NCBI GenBank assembly: GCA_019745775.1 | Contig: JAIESR010000084.1 | Span: 1-32,810 of the forward strand | From: Xanthobacteraceae bacterium | GTDB lineage: Bacteria > Pseudomonadota > Alphaproteobacteria > Rhizobiales > Xanthobacteraceae | Reading direction: 5' to 3' | Length of the DNA: 32,810 nucleotides | Shown: piece after piece, positions 15,903-24,759 of the stretch | Numbering within the stretch: the stretch's first letter is position 1 | Layout of the letters: the number at the start of each line of letters is the position of its first letter | Position numbers and translations under genes: made by a program | The notes under the pieces: model-generated | Database searches by the model: none | What the model saw: only the letters and a program-made list of their open reading frames with translations | What the model was told of the DNA's origin: nothing

Positions 15903-16949
15903 ATGGCCAGATTTGGCGCCGCATTCATTATGCTTGTCGCTGCTCTTGTCGCCACGGCGCAGGCCGACGAGGTGGCTGACTTCTACAAGGGCAAGCGCGT
16001 CAACCTGATCGTCAGCTACGGGCCGGGCGGCGGCTATGACGTCTATGCGCGCGTGCTCGCCCGCCATATCGGCCGGCACATCCCCGGCAATCCCTCGATC
16101 GTGGTGCAGAACATGCCGGGCGCGGGCTCGCTGCGCGGCGCCAACTATCTCTACAACGTCGCGCCCAGAGACGGGACCGTGTTCGGCACCTTTGCGCGCA
16201 ACATGCCGATGCTCGGCCTGCTCAAGACCGGACAGAACGTCCAGTTCGATCCGATGAAGTTCACCTGGCTCGGTTCGTCGTCGAGCCTCCAGAACGACGC
16301 TTATGTGCTGATCATGCGCCGCAACGCCAAGGTGCAGTCGATCGAGGATGCGCGCCGCCCCGGCGGTCCGCCGATCATGCTCGGCAGCACCGCGGAAGGC
16401 ACCTCGAGCGACGCCATGGCGGTGCTGCTGCGCGAATGGCTCGGCTTCAATGTCAAGGTGATCCCGGGCTACACCGATTCCGGCGTTCTCTATCTGGCGA
16501 TGGAGCGCGGCGAGGTCGACGGCCGCACCTCGGGACTATCGTCGGTGCGCTCTAACAAAGCCGAATGGCTCAAGCCGAATGGCTTCGGCCGCGTCATGGT
16601 CGTGTTCGGACGCGCGACGCGCTTTCCGGAATTTCCCGACGCACCGACCGCGCGCGAGCTCGCCCGGAGCGCGGAGGATCGCAACCTGATTGAGATCCTG
16701 GAAATGCCCTATGCGCTGTCGCGGCCTTATGCAGCGCCGCCCGACGTGCCGCCGGCGCGGGGGCGCGCGCTGCAGAAGGCGTTCATGGATACGCACAAGG
16801 ACCCGGCCTATCTCGCCGACGCCGAGAAGGTCGGCATCGAGGTCAGCCCGATCGACGGCGACGCGATCCGCAAGCTGATCGAGCAGATCTCCCGGACGCC
16901 ACCGGAGCAGCTCAAGCGGATCGAGAATTTGATTACGGCCGGCGGCTGA
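15903..16949 (+). CDS. TTT-type (Bug) periplasmic solute receptor, third of the tandem set
   Basis: The 348-residue protein has a signal peptide (FIMLVAALVATAQA). The segments DFYKGKRVNLIVSYGPGGGYDVYAR, HIPGNPSIVVQNMPGAGSLRGANY, FTWLGSSSSLQNDAYVLIMRRNAKVQS and PYALSRPYAAPPDVP show it to be an intact close relative of 13180 and of the broken 14359. GGGAG lies seven bases before the ATG at 15903. A terminator at 15684-15725 lies upstream, so it needs its own promoter in the 177-base gap; I could not assign one firmly. A TctC-like receptor follows 30 bases downstream and is probably co-transcribed. Confidence 0.87.
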   Translation: MARFGAAFIMLVAALVATAQADEVADFYKGKRVNLIVSYGPGGGYDVYARVLARHIGRHIPGNPSIVVQNMPGAGSLRGANYLYNVAPRDGTVFGTFARNMPMLGLLKTGQNVQFDPMKFTWLGSSSSLQNDAYVLIMRRNAKVQSIEDARRPGGPPIMLGSTAEGTSSDAMAVLLREWLGFNVKVIPGYTDSGVLYLAMERGEVDGRTSGLSSVRSNKAEWLKPNGFGRVMVVFGRATRFPEFPDAPTARELARSAEDRNLIEILEMPYALSRPYAAPPDVPPARGRALQKAFMDTHKDPAYLADAEKVGIEVSPIDGDAIRKLIEQISRTPPEQLKRIENLITAGG

Positions 16950-16979
16950 TCGACGCCCAGGTTTCGGGGGAGGGACAGC

Positions 16980-17975
16980 ATGAAAAAAATCGCCCGTCGC
17001 ACATTTCTTACGATGGCCACGGGCACCGCGCTCGCGGCGACGTCGCGGCGCGCCGCCGCGCAGGCCTATCCGTTGCGGCCGGTACGCCTCATCGTTGCGT
17101 TCGTGCCTGGCGGCGCCACCGATACGCTGGCGCGGCAGATTTCCGAGGACCTCAAACAGGCGCTCGGCGAGACTGTCGTGATCGAGAATCGTCCGGGCGC
17201 GGGCGGCTATATCGCCTGGAGCCACGTGGCGTCGTCCGATCCGGACGGCCACACGCTGCTGCTCGCGGAGAATGCGCTCGGCATGAGCCAGGCGCTCTAT
17301 CGCGGCAAGGCGTCGACGTTCAATCCGTTGACGCAATACGATGCCGTCGCCGGCATCGCGACCTCGCCGTCGGCGCTGATCGTCTCGCCCTCCATTCCCG
17401 CCAACACGGTCGCCGAGCTCGTCGCCTATTCGAAGACCGTGAAGGGCAAGATGAACTACGCCAGCGCCGGTGTCGGCAGCGTCTCGCACCTCAATTTCGA
17501 GGTGTTCAAGGACGCGGTCGGCATGGAGGCGGTCCACATCCCCTACAAGGGCGGCGGCGCGGCGATCGCAGATGTCGTCGCCGGCCACGTGCCGATGACG
17601 ATCACGTCGGTGCAGGGCACCAAGGCACTGGTCGAGTCGGGCAAGCTCAAGGCGCTGGCGGTGACGAGCCTCGCGCGCTCGCCCGCGATGCCGCATGTGC
17701 CGACCATGCAGGAAGCGGGCGTGAAGAAGACCGCCGACGTCGAGCTGCGGTTCTGGTTCGGCATTTTCGGACCGAAAGGCCTGCCGGAGCCAGTGAAGGC
17801 CAAGCTCGACGGTGCGTTGAAGAAGGTCCTAGCCGATCCGAAGCTGCGCGAGCGGCTGGCTAACCTCGACATCACGCCGGAATACTCGTCCGGTTCGGCA
17901 TTGCGCGCGCGACTCGAGACCGAGATCAAGAGCTGGAGCAAATTCGTCGACGAAAAGGGCATCAAGCCCGAGTAG
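16980..17975 (+). CDS. TctC-like (Bug) solute receptor with Tat leader
   Basis: The 331-residue protein starts MKKIARRTFLTMATGTALAATSRRAAAQ, a twin-arginine leader (RRTFL). The TctC signatures follow: YPLRPVRLIVAFVPGGATDTLARQI, IENRPGAGGYIAW, VAELVAYSKTVKGKMNYASAGVGS and HIPYKGGGAAIADVVAGHVPM. A Gly-rich P-G-G-A-T-D loop and an E-N-R-P-G-A-G-G loop form the carboxylate cleft in this family. GGGAGGGAC precedes the ATG by about five bases. It lies directly after a receptor of the other Bug subclass and 59 bases before the exported amidohydrolase genes, so the receptor and hydrolases may act on the same periplasmic compound. Confidence 0.87.
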   Translation: MKKIARRTFLTMATGTALAATSRRAAAQAYPLRPVRLIVAFVPGGATDTLARQISEDLKQALGETVVIENRPGAGGYIAWSHVASSDPDGHTLLLAENALGMSQALYRGKASTFNPLTQYDAVAGIATSPSALIVSPSIPANTVAELVAYSKTVKGKMNYASAGVGSVSHLNFEVFKDAVGMEAVHIPYKGGGAAIADVVAGHVPMTITSVQGTKALVESGKLKALAVTSLARSPAMPHVPTMQEAGVKKTADVELRFWFGIFGPKGLPEPVKAKLDGALKKVLADPKLRERLANLDITPEYSSGSALRARLETEIKSWSKFVDEKGIKPE

Positions 17976-18034
17976 CGGCGCTGGCGCAGTACGCTTCGCC
18001 ATTGTGCCCTGCAACGCGACACGGGAGGACGACC

Positions 18035-19510
18035 ATGACGTATGACCGCAAGAGCCGGCACCGCATGAGCCGGCGCACGATGCTCCAGGGCGCGGCTGCG
18101 CTCGGCGCGACGCTCGCCGCCTCGCACAAAGCGTTTGCCCAGCAGGCGCCCACGCGCGGCGCCAAGGGCCCGGCCGCCAAGCTGCCGGCGCGCGGCGAGT
18201 TCGTAATCCGCGGCGCCAACGTGCTCACCATGGACCCGAAGATCGCCGATCTGGCGGCCGGCGACGTGCATGTGCGCGACGGTGCCATCGTCGCGGTCGC
18301 CGCCGACGTCGACGCGCCGAAGGCGCAGGTCGTCGACGGCGGCGGCATGATCTGCATGCCCGGCATCGTCGACACCCACTGGCACCTGTGGACGAGCCTG
18401 TTCCGGCCGTTCGTGCGCGCCGATCTTCCCGCGGTCGGCTATTTCCCGGTCAGCAACCGGCTCGGCCAGCTGATGACGCCGGAGGACAGCTACCGCGCCG
18501 TGATGCTCGGCCTCGCCGAGGCGCTGAGCGCGGGCTGCACCACCGTGCACAACTGGGCGCACAATGTTCGCAGCCCCGATCATGCCGACGGCGAGCTCGC
18601 CGCCATGCGCGACGCCGGCATCCGCGGCCGTTTTGCCTACGGCCCCGCGCAGGGCATGCCGGACGACCAGCCAATGGATTTCGACGGCATCGCGCGCGTG
18701 CAGAAGGATTGGATGCCGGGCGACGGCATGCTCACAATGGGCATTTGTTCGAGGAACGTGGGCGCCATGAGCATCGGCGGCGCTGCGCGCGGCGTGCTTA
18801 CTATCGAGCAGACCAAGCGCGACTGGGATGCCGCGCGCAAGCTCGGGCTGCCGATCACGCTGCACACCTCGGGCCCGAGCCCGATCACGCAGCTCGAGGA
18901 AGCCGGCCTCCTCGGCAACAACGACCTCCAGCTCATTCACCCGCTGCTCACGACCGCCGAGGAGCGCGCGATGCTGGCGAAGCGCGGGGTGAGTTATTCG
19001 ATCGCGCCCATCGGCGAGGCCGGGCGGCCGTCCAAGGTCGGCGTCATCCAGCTCGGCGAGATGCTCCAGGCCGGCGTCAAGGTGAGCATGTCGACGGACC
19101 ACACCACCAACTACAATTGCGATCCGTTCGTCGGCATGCGCGTCCTGTTCGCGGTGCATGGTCACCGCATCGGCAATGCTATCCCGCTGACGGTGAAGCG
19201 GCTGGTTCAGCTTGCCACGCTCGACGGCGCGGTCGACCTCGGCATCGCCGACAGATGCGGCTCGCTCACGCCCGGCAAGCGCGCCGACATCATCCTGATA
19301 CGCACCACCGACATCAACATGACGCCGGTCGGCGATCCCTACGAGGCGCTGGTCCATCGGGCGCAGCCCGGCAACGTTGACACCGTGATCGTCGATGGCC
19401 GCGTCTTGCGCCAGGGCGGCAAGTTCACGACGCTCGACCACGCCAAGGTGGTGAAGGACGCGCAGGAGGCGGCGGCGGCGCTGCGCACCAGGGCGAAGTG
19501 GCCGGTGTAA
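18035..19510 (+). CDS. Tat-exported TRZ/ATZ-type amidohydrolase (first of a tandem pair)
   Basis: The 491-residue protein opens with a twin-arginine leader (SRRTMLQGAAALGATLAAS, cleavage near AFA-QQ). After a linker it has the beta-sandwich start EFVIRGANVLTMDPK and a TIM barrel with H115 and H117 (DTHWHLW), H277 (ITLHTSG), H302 (LIHPLL) and D355 (STDHT). It ends with GSLTPGKRADIILI and a VIVDGRVLRQGG strand, the usual C-terminal half of the beta-sandwich. This is the aminohydrolase group that contains atrazine chlorohydrolase, cytosine and guanine deaminases. Export to the periplasm is unusual for the group. The ATG at 18035 is preceded by GGGAGG at nine bases. The partner 19558-21018 is a near-duplicate. 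The substrate is unknown. Confidence 0.87.
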   Translation: MTYDRKSRHRMSRRTMLQGAAALGATLAASHKAFAQQAPTRGAKGPAAKLPARGEFVIRGANVLTMDPKIADLAAGDVHVRDGAIVAVAADVDAPKAQVVDGGGMICMPGIVDTHWHLWTSLFRPFVRADLPAVGYFPVSNRLGQLMTPEDSYRAVMLGLAEALSAGCTTVHNWAHNVRSPDHADGELAAMRDAGIRGRFAYGPAQGMPDDQPMDFDGIARVQKDWMPGDGMLTMGICSRNVGAMSIGGAARGVLTIEQTKRDWDAARKLGLPITLHTSGPSPITQLEEAGLLGNNDLQLIHPLLTTAEERAMLAKRGVSYSIAPIGEAGRPSKVGVIQLGEMLQAGVKVSMSTDHTTNYNCDPFVGMRVLFAVHGHRIGNAIPLTVKRLVQLATLDGAVDLGIADRCGSLTPGKRADIILIRTTDINMTPVGDPYEALVHRAQPGNVDTVIVDGRVLRQGGKFTTLDHAKVVKDAQEAAAALRTRAKWPV

Positions 19511-19557
19511 GCTTTGACCTTAGCGACGGGAACAACAGAAGAAACGGAGGTTGGGCG

Positions 19558-21018
19558 ATGACGAACGATTATGTGAGTCGGCGCACGCTCCTGAAGGGCG
19601 CGAGCGTGTTGGGAGGCTGGGCGCTGACATCCGGCCCGCTGTTCGCGCAGCAGGCGCCCGTGCGTTCGGTCAGGAGCCCGGCCGCCAAGTTGCCGCCGCG
19701 CGGCGAGTTCATCATCCGTGGCGCCACTGTGCTGAGCATGGATGCCAAGCTCGGCGATTTCGCTGGCGGCGATGTGCATGTGCGTGACGGCGTCATTGTG
19801 GCGGTCGGTCCGAAGGTCGAAGCAGCCGGTGCACAAGTGGTCGACGGCAGCGGGACGATCTGCATGCCGGGCTTCATCGACACGCACTGGCACCTGTGGA
19901 CTAGCTTATTCCGGCCGTTCGTCCGGTCCGATGTTCCCGCGGTTGGCTACTTCCCGGTGAGCAACCGCCTGGGCCAGTTGATGGCGCCGGAGGACAGCTA
20001 CCGCAGCGTCGTGCTCGGCTGCTCCGAGGCGTTAAGCGCGGGCGTCACGGCCGTGCACAATTGGTGTCACAACACGCGCTCGCCGGAGCACGCCGATGCC
20101 GAGCTTGCCGCCATGCGTGATGCCGGCGTCCGCGGCCGCTTCGCCTACGGCCCGGCGCAGGGCATGCCTAACGAGCAGGCGATGGATTTCGCGGGCTTGG
20201 AGCGCGTCAAGCGCGACTGGATGCCGGGCGATGGCCTGCTCACGCTCGGCATCAATTCGCGCAACGTGGGCGGCAGCTCGATCAGCGCCCCCGGCATTCG
20301 CGGCGCGCTCACGATCGAACAGGCCAAGCGCGACTGGGACGGCGCCCGTGCGCTCGGGCTCCCGATCACCCTGCACACGTCAGGGCCGAGCCCGGTCACG
20401 GCCCTCGAGGAGGCCAAGCTGCTCGGCCCCGACGTGCAGCTCGTACATCCGATGCTCACCACGCCTGAGGAGCGCGCGATCATGAAGGCGCGCGGCGTCA
20501 GCTATTCGATATCGCCGGTCGGCGAGGCGCGCCGTTCGTCCAGTCTCGGTGTCATCCAGTTCGGCGAGCTGTTGGAGGCCGGCGTCAAGATCTCGCTGTC
20601 GACCGACCACACCACCAACTACAATTGTGACCCGTTCGGCAACATGCGCCTGCTGTATGCCCTGCATCAGTTCCGCATCGGCAGCAAGATCCCGCTGACG
20701 ATGAAGCGGCTGGTGCAGCTCGCGACCATCGACGGCGCGGTCGACCTCGGCATCGCCGACAAGGCCGGCTCGCTCACGCCCGGCAAGCGCGCCGACCTCA
20801 TCCTGGTCCGCACCACCGACCCGAATATCGCGCCGGTCAGCGATCCCTACGAGGCGCTGGTCTCGCATGCCCAGCCCGCCAACGTCGACACCGTGATCGT
20901 CGATGGCCGCATCCTGCGCCAGGGCGGCAGGTTCACGGCGCTCGACCACGCCAAGGTGGTGAAGGACGCGCAGGAGGCGGCGGCCGCGCTGCGTGCGAAG
21001 GCGAAGTGGCCGGCGTAA
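19558..21018 (+). CDS. Tat-exported TRZ/ATZ-type amidohydrolase (second of the pair)
   Basis: The 486-residue protein is collinear with the gene before it over its full length, with the same FDTHWHLWTSLFRPF-like core (DTHWH), LHTSG, VHPML, STDHTTNYNCDPF and GSLTPGKRADLILV motifs, so every metal ligand and the catalytic Asp are kept. The Tat motif SRRTLLKG is even closer to consensus than in the first copy. GGAGG lies eight bases before the ATG at 19558. Only 47 bases separate the genes, which suggests one transcript. Differences concentrate in the segments between the barrel strands, so the two may have split substrate ranges. It arose by tandem duplication. Confidence 0.87.
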   Translation: MTNDYVSRRTLLKGASVLGGWALTSGPLFAQQAPVRSVRSPAAKLPPRGEFIIRGATVLSMDAKLGDFAGGDVHVRDGVIVAVGPKVEAAGAQVVDGSGTICMPGFIDTHWHLWTSLFRPFVRSDVPAVGYFPVSNRLGQLMAPEDSYRSVVLGCSEALSAGVTAVHNWCHNTRSPEHADAELAAMRDAGVRGRFAYGPAQGMPNEQAMDFAGLERVKRDWMPGDGLLTLGINSRNVGGSSISAPGIRGALTIEQAKRDWDGARALGLPITLHTSGPSPVTALEEAKLLGPDVQLVHPMLTTPEERAIMKARGVSYSISPVGEARRSSSLGVIQFGELLEAGVKISLSTDHTTNYNCDPFGNMRLLYALHQFRIGSKIPLTMKRLVQLATIDGAVDLGIADKAGSLTPGKRADLILVRTTDPNIAPVSDPYEALVSHAQPANVDTVIVDGRILRQGGRFTALDHAKVVKDAQEAAAALRAKAKWPA

Positions 21019-21109
21019 GCGGGCAGCGGAGCATCGGCTATGGACTTGCGCTCCCCGAAAGCCGAACATAGCATTCTTCGACCATCTTCACCTGTCGTTG
21101 CAATAAATC

Positions 21110-21862
21110 ATGCGAGCCATCATTATCGGCGCGGGACGCGGCCGGCGGCTGATGCCGACTACAGCCGACACGCCGAAATGCTTTGCCGAGGTCCAGGGCA
21201 GGCGGCTGCTTGACTGGACGCTGAAAGCATTCGCGGAGAACGGCATCGACGATATCTGCTTCATCGGCGGCTACCGGATCGATCGCGTGCGCGCCGACTA
21301 TCCGCACTTCACGTTCCGCGAGAATGCTGACTGGGAGAACAACAACATCCTGCTGTCGCTCATGCATGCCGAGGATCTGATGGGCGAGCCGTTCATGTGC
21401 ACCTACTCGGACACGCTTTTCAACGCCGATGTGATCCGGCGGCTGCTTGCGAATCCCGCCGACATCGCGCTTTCGGTCGATACCGATTGGCTCGCACGCT
21501 ACGAGCACCGCACGGAGCATCCGCCGACCGACGCCGAGAAAGTGTCGGTCGAAAACGGGCTCGTCACGAGGATACATCGCGGTATCGAGCCGAGCCTGGC
21601 GCATGGTGAATACACCGGCGTTGCGAAATTCACGCCACGCGGCGCCGCCGCGCTGAAGGAGCACTATCATCGCTGCCGGCGCGCCTATGCCGGCAGGCCG
21701 TTTCGCGAAGCGGCCGTATTCGAAAGGGCCTATCTCATCCATCTGTTTCAGGACATGATCGAAGCCGGGACGAAAATGGCGCACGCCGACACCCCGGGCA
21801 ATTACATCGAAGTGGACACGCAGCAGGATTTCGAATTCGCACGAAACTCCTGGCGTGGATGA
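21110..21862 (+). CDS. Sugar/phosphocholine-type nucleotidyltransferase (LicC/PntC-like)
   Basis: The 250-residue protein has the nucleotidyltransferase N-terminus IIIGAGRGRRLMP and TPKCFAEV (Lys23), a W-ENNNILLSL segment where LicC-type enzymes have a T-N-N-I-x-S-L motif, YSDTLF with the metal-binding D101, and a C-terminal NYIEVDTQQDFEFA matching the E-x-D-T-x-x-D ending of the group. Such enzymes transfer CMP or NMP from CTP/NTP to phosphocholine, 2-aminoethylphosphonate or sugar phosphates. The start has no clear Shine-Dalgarno. The stop overlaps the next start (ATGA at 21859-21862), so the two are translationally coupled. The phosphonate-type transporter converging from the right makes a phosphonate substrate attractive but unproven. 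Confidence 0.75.
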   Translation: MRAIIIGAGRGRRLMPTTADTPKCFAEVQGRRLLDWTLKAFAENGIDDICFIGGYRIDRVRADYPHFTFRENADWENNNILLSLMHAEDLMGEPFMCTYSDTLFNADVIRRLLANPADIALSVDTDWLARYEHRTEHPPTDAEKVSVENGLVTRIHRGIEPSLAHGEYTGVAKFTPRGAAALKEHYHRCRRAYAGRPFREAAVFERAYLIHLFQDMIEAGTKMAHADTPGNYIEVDTQQDFEFARNSWRG

Positions 21863-22929
21863 CCATGGCAAGGCAGCTCTTTCCAGCTTCCATCGTCGGC
21901 TCGATGCCGCGATCGACTTTCGTACAGGATCTCATCAACGAGAAGCCGCCGCTGCCGCCGGAACGATACGAAGCCGAGATGGCCGCGGCGGTCCGCTACA
22001 TCGTGGCTTTGCAGGAGCACGCCGGGCTTGACGTCGTGTCCGATGGCGAGTGGCGTCGCAAATCATACATCGGTGTGATTGCCGAGCTCGCACATGGGTT
22101 CGAGCTTGGCTACAACCCTGCCGACAACCGTCCCTGGACAATCGTCACCGGCGAGCTCACGCCCAGGAATCCAGGCTTCATAGCCCGCGAGATCGCCTTC
22201 CTGAAGACGATCACCTCGCGCAAGATCAAGGCCACGCTGCCGGCGCCGGCCTTGCTCGGCGAGCGCCTCTGGGACGCCGTCAAATCGACCGGCGCCTATC
22301 CGCATCGCGATGATTTCGTGCGCGCCTGCGTGCCGATCCTGCGCCGGGAGGTCGAGCTCATCCGCGAGGCCGGTGCCGACATCATCCAGATCGACGATCC
22401 GCACCTGTGCCTGTTCGTCGATCCGGCGGTACGTTCCGCTTATCGACGGCCCGACGCTGCCGCCGATTTCGCCGTGGACATGGTCAATGCCGTCATCGAG
22501 GGCATCGAAGGCGTGACGCTCGCCGTCCACCTGTGCCGGCGAGCGGGCGCCCGTGTCCGCGGCGAAGCGCAGTTCCAAGGCGACTATGGATCGATCGTCC
22601 CGCAATTGAACAAGCTCAAGGCGCACCACCTCACGCTCGAATTCACGACCGGCGCGGCCGGCGACGTGACGGTGTTCAAGCAATTGCGCGAGGATTTTGA
22701 GATCGGCCTCGGCTGCGTGAGCGTCGAGCCTGGACAGGTCGACTCCGCCGAGACTATCGCCGCGCGTGTGCGGCGGGTGGCGCAATGCATTGCGCCCGAA
22801 CGGATCGTGCTCAATCCGGATTGCGGCTTTGCGCCGGGCTCGGGCGCGGCGGTCAGCATCGACGAGGCCTACCACAAGCTGCGCAACGAGGTGGCGGCGG
22901 CAAAGATGCTGCGGGACGAGTTTTCCTAG
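21859..22929 (+). CDS. Stand-alone MetE-type methyltransferase catalytic domain
   Basis: The 356-residue protein matches only the C-terminal, catalytic half of cobalamin-independent methionine synthase (about 750 residues in full). Seen are SIVGSMPRS, VVSDGEWRR (E64), ADIIQIDDPHL and the complete zinc set H224, C226 (VHLC), E261 (LEF) and C322 (NPDCGF). The N-terminal folate-binding duplicate domain is absent, as in MetE-like proteins that use other methyl donors or other thiols. ATG at 21859 overlaps the previous stop; a second ATG at 21865 is possible. The TAG at 22927-22929 shares a CTAG with the opposite-strand phnE stop. The true donor and acceptor are unknown, and homocysteine is only a family default. 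Confidence 0.8.
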   Translation: MTMARQLFPASIVGSMPRSTFVQDLINEKPPLPPERYEAEMAAAVRYIVALQEHAGLDVVSDGEWRRKSYIGVIAELAHGFELGYNPADNRPWTIVTGELTPRNPGFIAREIAFLKTITSRKIKATLPAPALLGERLWDAVKSTGAYPHRDDFVRACVPILRREVELIREAGADIIQIDDPHLCLFVDPAVRSAYRRPDAAADFAVDMVNAVIEGIEGVTLAVHLCRRAGARVRGEAQFQGDYGSIVPQLNKLKAHHLTLEFTTGAAGDVTVFKQLREDFEIGLGCVSVEPGQVDSAETIAARVRRVAQCIAPERIVLNPDCGFAPGSGAAVSIDEAYHKLRNEVAAAKMLRDEFS

Positions 22930-23825
22930 CGCGCCCCGCGCTTTTGCCGGTGATAAGTCTCGAGCAGCAATGCGCGATCCGTGCCCGCCTTGATCAGGCA
23001 GCTGCGGAGCATGTGCGAGATGAAGTCGATCAGCGCCACCACCATGATGATCATGATGATGATGAAGCAGACCTCATCCCACCGGTGGGCGCGGATGCGG
23101 TCCGAAAGGTGGAAGCCGATACCGCCCGCGCCCACGATCCCCAGGATAGTCGCGGAGCGCGTGTTCGATTCGAACATGTAGAGCACATTCGAGATCATGA
23201 TCGGCAGCACCTGTGGAACGATGCCGAAGCGCACCCGCTGCACGGCATTGGCTCCCGTGGCCTGGACGCCGTCGACCTGCTTGCGGTCGACATTCTCGAT
23301 CGCCTCCGCGAACAGCTTCGACAGAATGCCGATATCGGTCGTTGCAATCGCCAGCACGCCCGCCAGCGGTCCGAGCCCCACCGCGCGCACGTAGACGAGC
23401 GCCCAGACCAGCGCGTCGACGCCGCGCAGGAAGTCGAACGACCGTCGGATCGGAAATCGGAACAGCGGCAGCTTGACGACGTTGCGCGCGCCCAGGAAGC
23501 CCAGCGGGAAAGCGATGCAGGTGGCGATCAGGGTACCGAGAAACGCCATGCCGATGGTCTCCAGCATGGCCTTGACGAGGTCCCAGAACGCGTCGCCGGG
23601 CGTCGGCGGGAACAGGGCGGCCGCAATCTTGCCGAAGCGGTCGAGGCCGTTCCAGATACGTTCCGGCGAGGCGTCGAAGCGATAGAGGCAGAAGACGACG
23701 AACGCGACAACCCCGATCAGGATCGCTGCCAGGGTGGCGCGCTGCAGCGGCGTCTTCGCAAACGCGCGCGGGTAGCTTCGCCGAAGCTCCGCGATCCTGC
23801 CGGGATCGATGGCGCTCGCCTTCAT
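22926..23825 (-). CDS. phnE: Phosphonate-type ABC transporter permease (second PhnE)
   Basis: The 299-residue inner-membrane protein has a first helix AILIGVVAFVVFCLYRF and further membrane segments. It carries the permease cytoplasmic loop EAIENVDRKQVDGVQATGANAVQRVRFGIVPQVLP in pieces (EA, GV-ATGA, PQVLP), with NTRSATILGIVGAGGIGF after it, which is characteristic of PhnE. Start ATG at 23825 overlaps the stop of the other phnE by four bases (ATGA), so they are coupled and probably form a heterodimer. The long frame that continues upstream is a shadow. It is the last gene of phnC-phnD-phnE-phnE. Confidence 0.86.
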   Translation of the reverse strand: MKASAIDPGRIAELRRSYPRAFAKTPLQRATLAAILIGVVAFVVFCLYRFDASPERIWNGLDRFGKIAAALFPPTPGDAFWDLVKAMLETIGMAFLGTLIATCIAFPLGFLGARNVVKLPLFRFPIRRSFDFLRGVDALVWALVYVRAVGLGPLAGVLAIATTDIGILSKLFAEAIENVDRKQVDGVQATGANAVQRVRFGIVPQVLPIMISNVLYMFESNTRSATILGIVGAGGIGFHLSDRIRAHRWDEVCFIIIMIIMVVALIDFISHMLRSCLIKAGTDRALLLETYHRQKRGAR

Positions 23826-24694
23826 TGCAGGCTTTCCTTGCCGATGAGCCGGTGGCGCAGTTGCTCGCAGATCAGGTCGATCACCATGATGGTCGCAACC
23901 ACCATGAGCACGATCGCGCTGACGTCTTCGTAGTAGTTGAAGCTGATGGCGTGATAGAGTTCCTGTCCGATACCGCCGGCGCCGACGAAGCCGACGATCG
24001 CCGCCGAGCGGATGTTCAACTCGAGTCGCCACAGCGTGTAGGTCGTGAAGTTCGGTAGTACCTGGGGCAGCACGGCAAAACGGATAACCTCGAACCAATT
24101 GCCTCCGGCAGCGCGGACACCCTCGAGCTGGCGCTCGTCGATGTTCTCGTTGGCTTCCGCGTAGAGCTTCCCCATGGCGCCGATCGTGTGAATGGTGAGC
24201 GCGAGGAAGCCGGCAAACGGCCCGATGCCGAAGGCGACCACGAATATCAGTGCGTAGACGATCTCCGGCACGGTGCGCGCAATCTCCGCCAGCCGCCGGA
24301 ACACGAAATAGATGGCGAAGTTCCCGGCAAGATTGCGCGATGCGGGAAAGCAGAGAAGGAAACCGCCGAGCGAACCGAAGATCAGCGCCATCAGGGCGAT
24401 CAGGAGCGTGTCGAACAGCAGCCCTAGCCACTTGAAAAAGCCGTAGTACCAATAGGCGATGTCGCCCGGCAGCGTGTCGAGCCGGATCTCGGGAATGGTC
24501 TTGCCGATATATTCGCCGATCCTCGGCAGGCCGGCGATCAGCCGGTCGAGTCGGAAATTGCTTACGTCGGCGGCCGCATGGGAGATGATCACGAAGATCG
24601 CGCTGAATGCGAGAAGCTGGAGTCGCTGCCGCCGGCGTAGCCGGGCAAATTCCTCCTCGAAGCGCGCGACGGCGACGGAAGGCTGGCTAGGCAT
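23822..24694 (-). CDS. phnE: Phosphonate-type ABC transporter permease (first PhnE)
   Basis: The 290-residue protein has an Arg-rich cytoplasmic N-terminus (RLRRRQRLQ), a first helix LLAFSAIFVIISHAA, several more hydrophobic spans (LLFDTLLIALMALIFGSLGGFLL) and the ABC loop EANENIDERQLEGVRAAGGNW followed by LPQVLPNF. The NIRSAAIVGFVGAGGIGQEL segment is typical of PhnE. It pairs with the second PhnE downstream. The gap to phnD (65 bases) contains a tandem 17-bp repeat. The start at 24694 has only a weak Shine-Dalgarno sequence, so lower translation than phnD is plausible. Confidence 0.86.
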   Translation of the reverse strand: MPSQPSVAVARFEEEFARLRRRQRLQLLAFSAIFVIISHAAADVSNFRLDRLIAGLPRIGEYIGKTIPEIRLDTLPGDIAYWYYGFFKWLGLLFDTLLIALMALIFGSLGGFLLCFPASRNLAGNFAIYFVFRRLAEIARTVPEIVYALIFVVAFGIGPFAGFLALTIHTIGAMGKLYAEANENIDERQLEGVRAAGGNWFEVIRFAVLPQVLPNFTTYTLWRLELNIRSAAIVGFVGAGGIGQELYHAISFNYYEDVSAIVLMVVATIMVIDLICEQLRHRLIGKESLQ

Positions 24695-24720
24695 TTGCCG
24701 ACATTTTCAGAGTGCCACTT

Positions 24721-24754
24721 CTTGCCTGCACAACTCACTTGCCTGCACAACTCA
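24721..24754. repeat. Tandem 17-bp repeat between phnD and phnE
   Basis: Two identical copies of CTTGCCTGCACAACTCA lie end to end at 24721-24737 and 24738-24754, just after the phnD stop (24760, minus strand). It looks like a recent slippage duplication; no role is evident. Confidence 0.8.
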
Positions 24755-24759
24755 CGGGC

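Noticed and set aside
17543-19441. A 632-codon minus-strand frame
   Set aside because: It is antisense to the first Tat amidohydrolase and the end of the TctC-like gene, both of which have full family motifs. The antisense product has none.
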